A stretch of 64,000 bases of DNA. It comes from Carboxydothermus hydrogenoformans Z-2901. Lineage in GTDB: Bacteria > Bacillota > Z-2901 > Carboxydothermales > Carboxydothermaceae. Below, piece by piece: positions 7,918 to 18,917 of this stretch. Within the stretch, counting starts at the first letter, position 1. Every line of letters begins with the position of its first letter. The notes beneath the pieces are model-generated. The model ran no database searches and was not told where the DNA came from. It saw nothing but the letters and a program-made list of their open reading frames with translations. The stretch covers positions 434,001-498,000 of the forward strand of contig NC_007503.1 in the NCBI RefSeq assembly GCF_000012865.1, in the 5' to 3' direction. A program made the translations under genes and the position numbers.

Positions 7918-10411
7918 TACCCGTCAAGCCCGAGTAGCGTTAATTGTGATAATTTTAATGCCGTTACTATACAGCTTTGTTTATTTGTCAGCGTTTTGGG
8001 ACCCTTATGGCAATCTAAAAAATTTGCCGGTAGCGGTAGTTAATTTAGACCGGGGTTATAACGACGGAAAGGAAAAAATCAATGCCGGGAAAGAGCTTGT
8101 AGACGAGCTAAAAAGCAATAATGCGGTAAAATGGTACTTTGTTGAGGAAAAGGAAGCTTACCGGGGGTTACTGGGGGATAAATATTATTTAATAGTAAAA
8201 ATACCCGAGGATTTTTCCGAGAAGTTATATAAAATGAAATCGTCGGATCCCCAAAAAACCGGGATTAAGGTAATTTATAACGAGGGTAAAAACTATCTGG
8301 CAGCCCAGTTAAACAGCCGGGTGGTTTTAGAATTAAAACAAAAAATAGAAGGGAAAATAGTTAAAGAAGCAATGACTACTCTTCTTGAGAAAATGGACGA
8401 CTCTTTAAAAGATGTGGAAAAAGCTGCTGATGGCAGCGAAAAGCTTGAAGGGGGTATCAAACAGGCGTACAACGGAAGTACGGAGTTAGCAAAGGGCGGG
8501 CAAAAATTAGCAGCAGGGGCCAAAAAACTTGCAGCAGGCACGGAGCAGCTTTATCAGGGAAGCAACCGGTTAAAAAGTGGAACCATGGAATTTAGCCGCA
8601 ATATGTCGGTGTTTGCCGCCAAAATGGAGGATGTTAGACGCGGAAGTGAAAAAATTTATGAAGGGCTAAAACTACTTCCCGGAGATGAGTTAGGAGGTCA
8701 GTTTGCTGAACTAAACGGTGGGGTTAAAACCGTTGCTGACGGAGCTTATGGGATTTACAGCGGAAGTCTTACTTTAGAAAGAGGAGTAGCCAATCTTGCT
8801 GCGGGTAGTAGCGGTTATATAGCGGGTGTTAATTCTTTTTTGTCAGGGGTAGAAAGCTTTTGGAGTCAAGTGTCTTCCGGCTTAAAACAATTAGCTTCCG
8901 GTTATAATCAGCTTTTAGACGGCTTAAACAAATTGAAAGATAGCTTGCAAACGGGAACTACATTGGTAGCCGGAGTAGATCAATCCCAAAAAGCTGCCCA
9001 AAACCAGATTGAACAAGCCTTAAATACCTTAGAAAATTACAAAGCTAACCATCCGGACCCGGAAATAGATAAGGCTATAAATTCTCTAAATGCAGCTAAA
9101 GAGAATTTAACAATGATTAATCAATATAATACCGGACTTTCGGCTTTGGTTAGCAAAGGCAATGAAGGAATTTCAGAGCTAAGTTCATCCCTTACAACAT
9201 TAAATCTTGGACTCACGAACTTAATAAACCAGGGAGAAGAGGGTTATAAAAGTAAGTTAAAACCGGGAATGGTGGCTTTAGAAAAGGGTAGTCAGGACTT
9301 AACCGCAGGATTTAGCCAATTGCAAGATGGCGTTGGTACCCTGGTTTACGGCAGCAAGAAGCTTTCGGAAGGTACAGATCGTTTAGCATTGAAGACCCGG
9401 GAAATACCGGCTAAAATGGAAGAGCTGGGTAGAGGACTATCGGCTTTAAAAGATGGTTACAATCAACTGTATAACGGGATAAATCTTCTGGCAGAAGGAA
9501 GTAGTAAGCTTAATAATGCGGCATTGGCCCTTAGTAACGGAACTGCTTCCTTGAATAGCGGAATCTTGCCTGTAAAAAATGGAGCTTTGGAGTTAGAAAA
9601 GGGAGCGTTAAGGTTATCGACTGGTCAGGCGGAACTAAATGACGGTTTATTTAAGCTTTATAAAGGTTCCCAGGAGCTTACTTCAGGGCTTAAGGCCGGG
9701 GTAGAGGAAGGAAAGAAAGAGCTAACTCCTTCCTTAAAAGAAAAAAGGGCTAAAATAATTTCCGATCCGGTGGAAGTTAAAGAGGAGAAAAAATATTATG
9801 TTCCCAACTACGGAACCGCTTTTACTCCCTATTTCCTTCCGCTTTCCCTCTGGATTGGTGCTTTGGTGCTGTTTTTCCTGGTAAATTTAAAAGACCACCG
9901 TTTAACCTTATCTTCGGTTCGTTCGTGGGAGATATTAATCGGTAAATTTTTAGCGGTAGCTTTAATTGGGGTGCTTCAAGCTGTAATTTCTGGTATAATT
10001 TTAGAAAAAGGGCTTGACCTTCAGGTTGCATCTCAATGGAAATTCTTTGGATTTGCTATTTTAATGTCCCTAACTTTCTTAGCGATTATCGGTTTAATGG
10101 TTTCCCTTTTTGGCATGGCAGGAAGGTTTTTGGCGGTAGTTTTATTGATTTTGCAATTAGCTTCTTGCGGTGGTGCTTTTCCCTTTGAACTATTACCAAA
10201 ATTCTTCCGGGAAATTAGCGTTTATTTGCCGATGACTTACGGAGTTTATGGCTTAAGGGAAGCCATTTCCGGTGGCTCCGGGATGAGCTTTAACCACAGT
10301 GTTTTCATGATGGCTTTGTTTGGGGTAATTGCCTTAATACTAAATTATTTTGTCACGCCAAGGCATGTAAGGCTTTCCGATTTATCGCCTAACGAAGGTA
10401 ACGTAATTTAG
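7871..10411 (+). CDS. YhgE/Pip-like membrane protein
   Basis: This 846-residue protein has the YhgE/Pip layout: a TM helix at about residues 20-40, the extracytoplasmic start FWDPYGNLKNLPVAVVNLDRGY, a very long soluble region (about 60-640) rich in repeated LxxGxxxLxxG units such as GSTELAKGGQKLAAGAKKLAAGTEQL, then five or six C-terminal TM helices resembling ABC-2 permeases. Family members include the phage-infection protein of Lactococcus and ESX-associated proteins. The repeats suggest a long coiled or beta-helical stalk outside the membrane. Gene order ATPase-YhgE-TetR suggests an exporter induced by its substrate. Confidence 0.85.
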   Translation: MNFLKIARVELKQLLSTRQARVALIVIILMPLLYSFVYLSAFWDPYGNLKNLPVAVVNLDRGYNDGKEKINAGKELVDELKSNNAVKWYFVEEKEAYRGLLGDKYYLIVKIPEDFSEKLYKMKSSDPQKTGIKVIYNEGKNYLAAQLNSRVVLELKQKIEGKIVKEAMTTLLEKMDDSLKDVEKAADGSEKLEGGIKQAYNGSTELAKGGQKLAAGAKKLAAGTEQLYQGSNRLKSGTMEFSRNMSVFAAKMEDVRRGSEKIYEGLKLLPGDELGGQFAELNGGVKTVADGAYGIYSGSLTLERGVANLAAGSSGYIAGVNSFLSGVESFWSQVSSGLKQLASGYNQLLDGLNKLKDSLQTGTTLVAGVDQSQKAAQNQIEQALNTLENYKANHPDPEIDKAINSLNAAKENLTMINQYNTGLSALVSKGNEGISELSSSLTTLNLGLTNLINQGEEGYKSKLKPGMVALEKGSQDLTAGFSQLQDGVGTLVYGSKKLSEGTDRLALKTREIPAKMEELGRGLSALKDGYNQLYNGINLLAEGSSKLNNAALALSNGTASLNSGILPVKNGALELEKGALRLSTGQAELNDGLFKLYKGSQELTSGLKAGVEEGKKELTPSLKEKRAKIISDPVEVKEEKKYYVPNYGTAFTPYFLPLSLWIGALVLFFLVNLKDHRLTLSSVRSWEILIGKFLAVALIGVLQAVISGIILEKGLDLQVASQWKFFGFAILMSLTFLAIIGLMVSLFGMAGRFLAVVLLILQLASCGGAFPFELLPKFFREISVYLPMTYGVYGLREAISGGSGMSFNHSVFMMALFGVIALILNYFVTPRHVRLSDLSPNEGNVI

Positions 10412-10427
10412 CTGTTTGGAGGATAAG

Positions 10428-10994
10428 ATGAATCCAAAGATTCGGGCGATTTTAAAAGCTGCGGCTAAAGTGATGGCCCAAAAGGGCTTTGAAAAAGCTA
10501 CCATGGATGAAATTGCTAAAATTAGTAAGGTAGCCAAGGGGACTTTATATTACTATTTCAAAAGTAAAGAGGAACTTTTTTTAAAGCTTACCCTTTCTAT
10601 TCTTGAAGAATTAGAGGAAAGAACTAAAAAGGTTTTAGAGTTAAAAGTTTCGGCGGCGGAGAAACTTAGAGCTTTAATAAAGGTCCAGGTGGAATTTTTC
10701 TTAGAGTTTCACGAGGAGGTAGTATTAGTTTTAGGGGATTTCTTTGGAAGTACCCTTCCCCGGGAAAGTTTTCGGGTAAAGATTAATGATTATTACCGGC
10801 TTATAAACCAACTAATAGCGGAAGGGATAAAAGCCAACGAATTTCGGGAAGTTAACCTGGAAATTTTTGTTCCGGCTTTTTTTGGAATGACTTCCTTTGC
10901 TACTATTCGCGGTATTTTAAGAGAGAAAGGGTTTTTAAAAGAGCAGCTTATCAATAATTTAACGGAGATAGTTTTAAACGGTTTAAAAAAATAA
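10428..10994 (+). CDS. TetR-family transcriptional regulator
   Basis: This 188-residue regulator has the TetR N-terminal helix-turn-helix: AAAKVMAQKGFEKATMDEIAKISKVAKGTLYYYFKSKEELF is the classic arrangement, here at about residues 10-50, followed by an all-helical ligand domain. The ATG at 10428 follows TTTGGAGG. It is the last gene of the ABC/YhgE operon and probably represses it through the inverted repeats at 7158-7222. The inducer is unknown. Confidence 0.88.
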   Translation: MNPKIRAILKAAAKVMAQKGFEKATMDEIAKISKVAKGTLYYYFKSKEELFLKLTLSILEELEERTKKVLELKVSAAEKLRALIKVQVEFFLEFHEEVVLVLGDFFGSTLPRESFRVKINDYYRLINQLIAEGIKANEFREVNLEIFVPAFFGMTSFATIRGILREKGFLKEQLINNLTEIVLNGLKK

Positions 10995-11018
10995 CCGGGT
11001 TATCCCGGTTATTTTTTT
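10991..11018 (+). terminator. Terminator after the TetR gene
   Basis: ATAACCGGG and CCCGGTTAT form a stem with a short loop, followed by T7. The stem overlaps the tetR stop codon. Confidence 0.88.
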
Positions 11019-11078
11019 GTAAAGGTTTTGAGAAAAAAGAGAAAAATTTTTGCACCTTGTATACATTTTGTTATTTTA

Positions 11079-11107
11079 TTGACAAAAGCGGTTGGTGTTT
11101 TATAAAA
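11079..11107 (+). promoter_or_regulatory. Promoter of the ilv-leu operon
   Basis: Consensus TTGACA (11079-11084) is followed after 16 bases by TATAAA (11101-11106). Transcription should start near 11113, at the head of the T-box leader. Confidence 0.8.
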
Positions 11108-11112
11108 TTATC

Positions 11113-11368
11113 AGCAAAACATTTTACAGAAAAAGCAGTGAATGGGAGCGGTGCAAAAGGAAGGCCCCAGAGAGCCGGGGGTAGCTGCGAACCCGGTGCC
11201 GGAGTTTTGCACAGATCGCCCAGGAGCTTTCCGGTCGAAAGGTTAGTAGGCCGGAACGGTTTTTGACCGTTATGCCAATGAAGCGGCCGGGTTACCATGC
11301 CCGGCAAGCAGGGTGGTACCGCGGGCAAAACCCCCGTCCCTGGACGTTCAGGGGCGGGGGTTGTTTTT
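11113..11368 (+). promoter_or_regulatory. T-box leader upstream of ilvE (branched-chain amino acid operon)
   Basis: This leader fills the 430-base gap between tetR and ilvE. The T-box sequence AGGGTGGTACCGCGG (11310-11324) is followed by a terminator with stem CCCCCGTCCCTG / CAGGGGCGGGGG (11331-11360) and a T run. Stem I shows GTGCAAAA pairing with TTTTGCAC, and just 3' of it ATC (11215-11217) sits where the specifier codon is expected, which suggests tRNA-Ile sensing. Uncharged tRNA would pair with the T-box and prevent the terminator, turning on the operon. The specifier assignment is from manual folding. Confidence 0.9.
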
Positions 11369-11424
11369 ATATATTTTTGGCATAAAAATTTATAATTTTT
11401 AATAAAATTGCGGAGGTGTGGGAA

Positions 11425-12306
11425 ATGGGGCTTCTTATTTACCTGGATGGAAAGTTTGTACCGGAGGAGGAAGCGAAAGTTTCGGTATTTGACCACGGTC
11501 TTTTATATGGTGATGGGGTATTTGAAGGTATCAGAGCGTACAACAACCGGGTATTTAAGCTAAAAGAACATATCGACCGGCTTTACGAGTCGGCCAAGGC
11601 TATTCTTTTAGAAATACCTCTAACCAAGGAAGAAATGACCGAAGTTGTTCTGGAAACCATGCGTAAAAACAACTTACGGGAAGGATATATTCGGTTGGTG
11701 GTTACCCGGGGGAAAGGTGACCTGGGCTTAGACCCCAGAAAATGTCCAAAAGCTACGGTTTTTTGCATCGGTTCTTCCATTACCCTTTATCCCGAGCGTT
11801 TTTACGAGGAAGGCCTTGAAGTGATTACCGTGCCAACCCGGCGCAACTTAAACGAAGCTTCCAGCCCCCGAATTAAGTCGTTAAATTACTTAAACAACAT
11901 CCTGGCCAAAATTGAAGCCAATTTACACGGGGTCTTAGAAGCAATTCTTCTAAATCAGGAGGGTTATGTGGCGGAAGCTACCGGGGACAATGTTTTTATC
12001 GTTAAAAACGGTCGCTTAATTACACCACCTTCTTATGCCGGAATTTTAGAAGGTATTACCCGTAATACGGTTATGGATTTGGCCAGAAAAAGAGGCATTC
12101 CCGTGGAAGAAAAGCTGTTTACCCGCTATGACATCTTTAATGCCGATGAGTGTTTCTTGACCGGTACTGCGGCGGAAGTAATACCGGTAGTAAAAGTTGA
12201 TGGAAGAACTATCGGTGAAGGTGTACCCGGTCCTATGACCAAGACGTTAATCAAAGATTTCCGGGAATACGTTACTACCGACGGTCCATTTATTTTCAGC
12301 GAGTAG
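11425..12306 (+). CDS. ilvE: Branched-chain amino acid aminotransferase
   Basis: This 293-residue class IV PLP aminotransferase transfers amino groups between glutamate and the 2-oxo acids of valine, leucine and isoleucine. Landmarks are the start LIYLDGKFVPEEEAKVSVFDHGLLYGDGVFEGIR, here split over about 35 residues, SPRIKSLNYLNNI with the likely PLP Lys, and GYVAEATGDNVFIVKNG. The ATG at 11425 has GGAGG eight bases upstream. It is the first gene after the T-box, so its place in branched-chain synthesis is well supported. D-amino acid transaminase and ADC lyase share the fold but lack this context. Confidence 0.93.
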   Translation: MGLLIYLDGKFVPEEEAKVSVFDHGLLYGDGVFEGIRAYNNRVFKLKEHIDRLYESAKAILLEIPLTKEEMTEVVLETMRKNNLREGYIRLVVTRGKGDLGLDPRKCPKATVFCIGSSITLYPERFYEEGLEVITVPTRRNLNEASSPRIKSLNYLNNILAKIEANLHGVLEAILLNQEGYVAEATGDNVFIVKNGRLITPPSYAGILEGITRNTVMDLARKRGIPVEEKLFTRYDIFNADECFLTGTAAEVIPVVKVDGRTIGEGVPGPMTKTLIKDFREYVTTDGPFIFSE

Positions 12307-12318
12307 AGGGGGAGAAAG

Positions 12319-13980
12319 ATGCCAAGTCACCTCATTAAGTCAGGCATTAGCAAAGCACCGCATCGAAGTTTACTTAAGGCTTTGGGAATTACCGATAATG
12401 AGCTAAAACGCCCGTTTATCGGCGTTGTTCACAGTTTTTCGGAAATTGTTCCCGGGCACGTTCATTTAAGAACGGTGGTTGAAGCGGTAAAAGCCGGAGT
12501 GAGAACTGCCGGCGGGGTTCCCTTTGAGCTCCCGGTAATCGGTGTTTGCGATGGTATAGCCATGAACCACGAGGGAATGAAGTATTCGCTTGCCAGCCGG
12601 GAACTTATTGCCGATTCGGTGGAAGTAATGGTTAAAGCTCACCAGTTTGATGCCCTTGTCTTTGTTCCCAACTGCGACAAAATTGTTCCCGGAATGTTAA
12701 TTGCGGCAATGCGTTTAAATCTTCCGGCTATTTTTGTCAGCGGTGGGCCGATGTTAGCGGGAAGAGTAAGGGGAAAAAGCGTTTCCCTCAGCAATGTTTT
12801 TGAAGGGGTAGGGGCTGTTGCTGCCGGCCTTATGAGTGAAGAGGAACTTTTAGAGTATGAAAATTACGCCTGCCCCGGCTGTGGCTCGTGTGCCGGGATG
12901 TTTACCGCCAACTCGATGAACTGTTTAACCGAGGCCATAGGGATGGCCCTTCCCGGAAACGGCACTATTCCGGCGGTGTATGCCGAAAGGTTAAGGCTTG
13001 CTAAACTTTCCGGGGAAAAGGTAATGGAACTACTTTCCCAAAATATCCGTCCCCGGGATATCTTTACCCGGGAGAGTTTGTTAAATGGTTTGGCGGTAGA
13101 TATGGCTTTAGGGTGCTCGACCAATACGGTTTTACATTTGGCGGCGGTAGCTTATGAGGCGGGAGTGGAGTTCGATTTAAACCTGGTTAACGAGGTAAGT
13201 GAAAGAACGCCAAACCTCTGCCGTTTAAGCCCGGCGGGACCGCACCACATGGAAGACCTGTATTTTGCCGGGGGAATTCCGGCGGTAATGAAGGAGCTTT
13301 CAAAGAAAGGTTTGATCAGAGAAGACCTCCTTACCGTTTCGGGAAAAACGGTGGGGGAAAACCTGAAAAATGCTGTCAATAAAAATCCCGAAGTTATCCG
13401 ACCCATTGATAATCCTTACTCGGAGACGGGGGGCTTAGCAATTTTGTTTGGAACCCTGGCACCCCGGGGAGCGGTGGTGAAAAAATCGGCGGTTTTACCG
13501 GAAATGTTAACCCATACCGGTCCGGCCCGGGTTTTTGATAGCGAAGAAGATGCTACCACTGCCATTTTAACCGGGCAAATAAAGAAAGGCGATGTGGTGG
13601 TTATCCGCTATGAAGGCCCCAAAGGTGGTCCTGGCATGCGGGAGATGTTAACACCAACTTCGGCCCTTGCCGGGATGGGCTTGGATAAAGATGTGGCATT
13701 GATTACCGATGGCCGGTTTTCGGGAGCAACCCGGGGAGCAGCAATCGGGCATGTTTCTCCCGAAGGTTATGAAGGTGGACCGATAGCTTTGGTTCGGGAA
13801 GGAGACTTAATAAAAATAGATATTCCGGGGCAAAGATTAGATCTTTTAGTATCAGAAGAAGAACTTAACCAAAGAAAAGCCCGGTTACAAATTCCCGAGC
13901 CTAAGATTAAAGAAGGTTACCTTGCTCGTTATCAAAAATTAGTGAGCTCTGCTAATTTAGGTGCGGTGTTTTTAAAGTAG
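12319..13980 (+). CDS. ilvD: Dihydroxy-acid dehydratase
   Basis: This 553-residue IlvD/Edd-family enzyme dehydrates 2,3-dihydroxyisovalerate and 2,3-dihydroxy-3-methylvalerate to the 2-oxo acids. Iron-sulfur ligands are seen in NCDKIVPGM and [11 protein letters not shown], and the C-terminal domain has [12 protein letters not shown]. Length matches the family. It sits 12 bases after ilvE with GAGGGGGAG before the ATG, inside the ilv operon. Confidence 0.96.
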   Translation: MPSHLIKSGISKAPHRSLLKALGITDNELKRPFIGVVHSFSEIVPGHVHLRTVVEAVKAGVRTAGGVPFELPVIGVCDGIAMNHEGMKYSLASRELIADSVEVMVKAHQFDALVFVPNCDKIVPGMLIAAMRLNLPAIFVSGGPMLAGRVRGKSVSLSNVFEGVGAVAAGLMSEEELLEYENYACPGCGSCAGMFTANSMNCLTEAIGMALPGNGTIPAVYAERLRLAKLSGEKVMELLSQNIRPRDIFTRESLLNGLAVDMALGCSTNTVLHLAAVAYEAGVEFDLNLVNEVSERTPNLCRLSPAGPHHMEDLYFAGGIPAVMKELSKKGLIREDLLTVSGKTVGENLKNAVNKNPEVIRPIDNPYSETGGLAILFGTLAPRGAVVKKSAVLPEMLTHTGPARVFDSEEDATTAILTGQIKKGDVVVIRYEGPKGGPGMREMLTPTSALAGMGLDKDVALITDGRFSGATRGAAIGHVSPEGYEGGPIALVREGDLIKIDIPGQRLDLLVSEEELNQRKARLQIPEPKIKEGYLARYQKLVSSANLGAVFLK

Positions 13981-13991
13981 GGGTGAGCGAA

Positions 13992-15650
13992 ATGGAGTTA
14001 ACCGGAGCGCAAATTTTAATTAAAGTATTAGAGGATTTAGGAGTGGATACTGTATTTGGCTATCCCGGTGGAGCGGTACTGCCCATTTACGATGCCCTTT
14101 ATGATTCAAAAATTACCCATTACTTGACCCGGCACGAACAGGGAGCGGCCCATGCTGCCGATGGCTATGCCCGCGCTTCGGGGAAGGTAGGGGTATGTTT
14201 TGCAACTTCCGGCCCAGGAGCCACTAACCTGGTAACCGGTCTTGCCACTGCCTATATGGATTCGGTTCCGGTGGTTGCCATTACCGGACAGGTGGCAACC
14301 TCGCTTTTGGGACGGGATTCCTTTCAGGAAGCGGATATTACCGGCATAACCATGCCGATTACCAAACATAATTATTTGGTAAAAGATCCGGGGGAACTGG
14401 CCCAGACGGTGGTGGAAGCATTTTACATTGCCCGGACGGGACGACCGGGGCCGGTTTTAATTGATATTCCCAAGGATGTTTCGGCGGCCCGGGCGCGCTA
14501 TGAATTTCCCGAAAAAGTTGAGCTTCCAGGGTACAAACCGGTTTTAACTCCCGGCGAGGAAGAGGTTAATAAGGCTATAGCGTTAATTAATTCCTCCGAG
14601 CGTCCGTTAATTTTTAGCGGAGGCGGGACTGTTAACGCCGGGGCCGAGCAATTATTGCTGGCTTTTGCCGAGAAAATCAATGCACCGGTGGTTGCAAGTT
14701 TAATGGGTTTAGGAGGATTTCCCGGAGACCATCCCTTATTCTTGGGAATGCTGGGTATGCACGGGACCAAGCCGGCCAATTATGCGGTCAGCGAATGTGA
14801 TGTCCTGATAGCCGTGGGAGTGCGCTTTGACGACCGGGTAACCGGAGATGTTAAAAGCTTTGCCCCTAATGCCAAGATTGTTCACATAGATATTGACCCG
14901 GCGGAAATCAATAAGAATGTGCTGGTGGAAGTGCCTTTGGTGGGGGATGTAAAGAACAGCTTAGAGCTTTTAATTAAAGGGGTAAAGGAAAAAAAGCCGG
15001 AGAAATGGCTTAAGTATGTTTTTGGTTTAAAGGAAAAATATCCTTTAACTTATAACCGGGAGTGTGGCTTAAAACCCCAAAAAGTTATCGAAACTCTTTA
15101 TAAGATAACCGGAGGCGAAGCAATTATCGTTACCGATGTGGGACAGCATCAGATGTGGGCTGCCCAGTTTTACAAATTTAATAAGCCGAGGAGATTTATT
15201 TCCTCCGGTGGGTTAGGAACGATGGGGTTTGGTTTACCGGCAGGAATTGGGGCTCAGGTGGCAAGACCGGAGCAGCAGGTAATAGTGGTATCGGGCGATG
15301 GTAGTATCCAGATGAATAGCCAGGAACTAATGACCGTTGCGGCCTATAATATCCCCGTTAAGGTTATTATCTTAAACAACGGTTACCTGGGGATGGTGCG
15401 GCAGTGGCAGGAACTTTTCCATCAGCGCCGTTATTCGCATACGGAACTTAAAAATCCCGACTTTGTTAAGTTAGCCGATGCTTACGGGATAAGGGGTTTG
15501 CGCATTAAAAAAGAAGAAAACTTGGAAGAAAAACTTTTGGAGGCAATAAATTATGCCGGACCGGTAGTGGTAGATGTTTGGGTAGACCGGGAGGAAAATG
15601 TTTTTCCCATGGTGCCACCGGGAGGCGCAATTCACAAAATGATCGGTTAA
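13992..15650 (+). CDS. ilvB: Acetohydroxyacid synthase large subunit
   Basis: This 552-residue ThDP enzyme condenses two pyruvates, or pyruvate with 2-oxobutyrate. Motifs are FGYPGGAVLPIYDAL, catalytic Glu in TRHEQGAAHAADGYARA, RFDDRVTG, and ThDP motif GDGSIQMNSQELMT...NN. Trp472 in MVRQWQEL corresponds to the Trp that gives AHAS its preference for 2-oxobutyrate. The ATG at 13992 is chosen because AGGGGTGAG precedes it and its paralogue at 17183 begins at the same residue. The regulatory subunit gene follows directly. Confidence 0.95.
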   Translation: MELTGAQILIKVLEDLGVDTVFGYPGGAVLPIYDALYDSKITHYLTRHEQGAAHAADGYARASGKVGVCFATSGPGATNLVTGLATAYMDSVPVVAITGQVATSLLGRDSFQEADITGITMPITKHNYLVKDPGELAQTVVEAFYIARTGRPGPVLIDIPKDVSAARARYEFPEKVELPGYKPVLTPGEEEVNKAIALINSSERPLIFSGGGTVNAGAEQLLLAFAEKINAPVVASLMGLGGFPGDHPLFLGMLGMHGTKPANYAVSECDVLIAVGVRFDDRVTGDVKSFAPNAKIVHIDIDPAEINKNVLVEVPLVGDVKNSLELLIKGVKEKKPEKWLKYVFGLKEKYPLTYNRECGLKPQKVIETLYKITGGEAIIVTDVGQHQMWAAQFYKFNKPRRFISSGGLGTMGFGLPAGIGAQVARPEQQVIVVSGDGSIQMNSQELMTVAAYNIPVKVIILNNGYLGMVRQWQELFHQRRYSHTELKNPDFVKLADAYGIRGLRIKKEENLEEKLLEAINYAGPVVVDVWVDREENVFPMVPPGGAIHKMIG

Positions 15651-15662
15651 AGGGGGGATTTG

Positions 15663-17170
<1,508 letters not shown>

Positions 17171-17182
17171 GGGGGATGTCTT

Positions 17183-18847
17183 TTGGAGATAACTGGTGCT
17201 CAGGCTTTGGTAAAAGCGTTAGAACTGGAGGGGGTAACTACTATCTTCGGTTACCCTGGAGGAGCGGTTGTACCCCTTTATGATGCCTTAAGCCGATCCA
17301 AAATTCAGCATGTTTTGGTGCGCCATGAGCCGGGAGCAATTCATGCTGCTAATGGTTATGCCCGGGCTTCGGGGAAAGTTGGGGTATGTGTTGCCACCTC
17401 GGGCCCGGGGGCAACCAACCTGGTTACGGGGATTGCTACGGCATATATGGATTCGGTACCGGTGGTGGTGATTACCGGGCAAGTACCGACAACGATGGTG
17501 GGCACCGATGCGTTTCAGGAAGTGGATATTACCGGAATTACCATGCCCATCACCAAACATAACTTTTTGGTAAAAAATCCTGCAGATATTCCGGCGGTGG
17601 TGAAAAAGGCTTTTTATATCGCTGCCACGGGACGACCGGGGCCGGTACTGATTGATTTACCCAAAGATGTAGCAGCGCGGACCATAGATTTTCAGTATCC
17701 TGAAAAAGTAGAAATTCGCGGTTACAAGCCTAATTTAAAAGGGCATCCGCAAAAAATTGCCGAAGCGGTAAAGCTCATAAGGGAAGCGAAAAGGCCGGTA
17801 ATTATTGCCGGAGGCGGTGTGCTTGCGGCCAATGCCAGTCAGGAGCTTTATGAATTTGCGGTAAGAGCTGAGATTCCGGTAACTAATACGCTAATGGGAC
17901 TTACTTCCTTTCCCCAGGATAGTCCGCTTTTCCTGGGCATGCTTGGCCTGCATGGAACCAGGTATGCCAATTTAGCGGTGACCGAATGTGATGTTTTAAT
18001 TGGACTGGGAGTGCGTTTTGCCGACCGGGTAACGGGAGAGTTATCCGGCTTTGCTCCCAAAGCAAAAATTATCCATATCGATGTAGATCCGGCGGAAATC
18101 GGCAAGAACGTGCGGGCGGATGTTCCCATTGTTGGTGATGTCAAAAACGTTTTGCAGGAGATGTTAAAGCAAATTGAGCCGCAGAATCGTCAGGAATGGC
18201 TTTCCCAAATTAACACCTGGAAGCAAGAGTTTCCCTTAAAGTATGAAAAAGATGATTTTATCAAACCCCAGGAGACTATTAAGCTTTTGGGGGAAAAGAC
18301 CACCGCCGACACTATAATCGCTACCGATGTGGGACAGCATCAGATGTGGACAGCGCAATTTTATCCCTTTAAAAAACCCCGTACTTTCTTAACCAGCGGG
18401 GGTCTTGGCTGCATGGGTTATGGTTTGCCGGCAGCTATAGGTGCGGCGGTAGCTTTTCGGGATAAACAGGTAATTTTAATTACCGGCGATGGCAGTTTCC
18501 AAATGAATATGGGGGAGTTGGCTACTGCCCGGGAACAGAATTTGTCGTTGAAGATTATTTTGTTTGTTAATAAAAAATTAGGTATGGTAAAGCAGTTGCA
18601 GGAATATTATGCCAATAAAAATTACTTTGGGGTTGACTTGGGCTTTGTTCCGGATTTTGTAGCTTTAGCTAAGGCTTATGGAATTCCCGGACGGAAGATT
18701 ACCAGACCAGAAGAGGTTGACGGGGCTTTAGATGAAATGCTTGCCCATAAGGGAATGTATCTTTTGGAGATTGAAATCAGTCCTGAAGAAAAAGTTTTAC
18801 CCATGGTTTTATCCGGGGCTCCTATAGGAGAAGCGGTGGACTGGTAA
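17183..18847 (+). CDS. Second acetolactate synthase-type large subunit, Trp472 replaced by Leu
   Basis: This 554-residue ThDP enzyme is a clear paralogue of the ilvB product: the same FGYPGGAVVPLYDAL, VRHEPGAIHAANGYARA and GDGSFQMNMGELAT motifs align almost without gaps. Two conserved AHAS positions differ: RFDDR is RFADR, and the substrate-selecting Trp (472 in IlvB) is Leu in MVKQLQEYY. In E. coli AHAS II, changing this Trp lowers preference for 2-oxobutyrate, so this enzyme may make mainly acetolactate. It starts at TTG with GGGGGATG upstream. It has no small-subunit gene of its own. Whether it binds FAD cannot be told here. Confidence 0.9.
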   Translation: MEITGAQALVKALELEGVTTIFGYPGGAVVPLYDALSRSKIQHVLVRHEPGAIHAANGYARASGKVGVCVATSGPGATNLVTGIATAYMDSVPVVVITGQVPTTMVGTDAFQEVDITGITMPITKHNFLVKNPADIPAVVKKAFYIAATGRPGPVLIDLPKDVAARTIDFQYPEKVEIRGYKPNLKGHPQKIAEAVKLIREAKRPVIIAGGGVLAANASQELYEFAVRAEIPVTNTLMGLTSFPQDSPLFLGMLGLHGTRYANLAVTECDVLIGLGVRFADRVTGELSGFAPKAKIIHIDVDPAEIGKNVRADVPIVGDVKNVLQEMLKQIEPQNRQEWLSQINTWKQEFPLKYEKDDFIKPQETIKLLGEKTTADTIIATDVGQHQMWTAQFYPFKKPRTFLTSGGLGCMGYGLPAAIGAAVAFRDKQVILITGDGSFQMNMGELATAREQNLSLKIILFVNKKLGMVKQLQEYYANKNYFGVDLGFVPDFVALAKAYGIPGRKITRPEEVDGALDEMLAHKGMYLLEIEISPEEKVLPMVLSGAPIGEAVDW

Positions 18848-18917
18848 TCTTGAAGTTTGAAGTTGGAAATTAGAGGTTAGAATAAAACGAAAAAACATTT
18901 AAAGTGTGGTGAGGTAA

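Noticed and set aside
8400-9700. Tandem DNA repeats in the YhgE-like gene
   Set aside because: The LxxG-type repeats are visible in protein but DNA copies have diverged, so they are not a nucleotide-level repeat array.
11057-11496. Reading frames on both strands across the T-box leader (69 and 141 codons)
   Set aside because: They coincide with the conserved T-box stems and terminator, and no protein family is recognisable.
18848-18917. Internal promoter before leuA
   Set aside because: TTGAAG and TAGAAT occur but with poor spacing; the repeated TTGAAGTT phrases look like low-complexity sequence.
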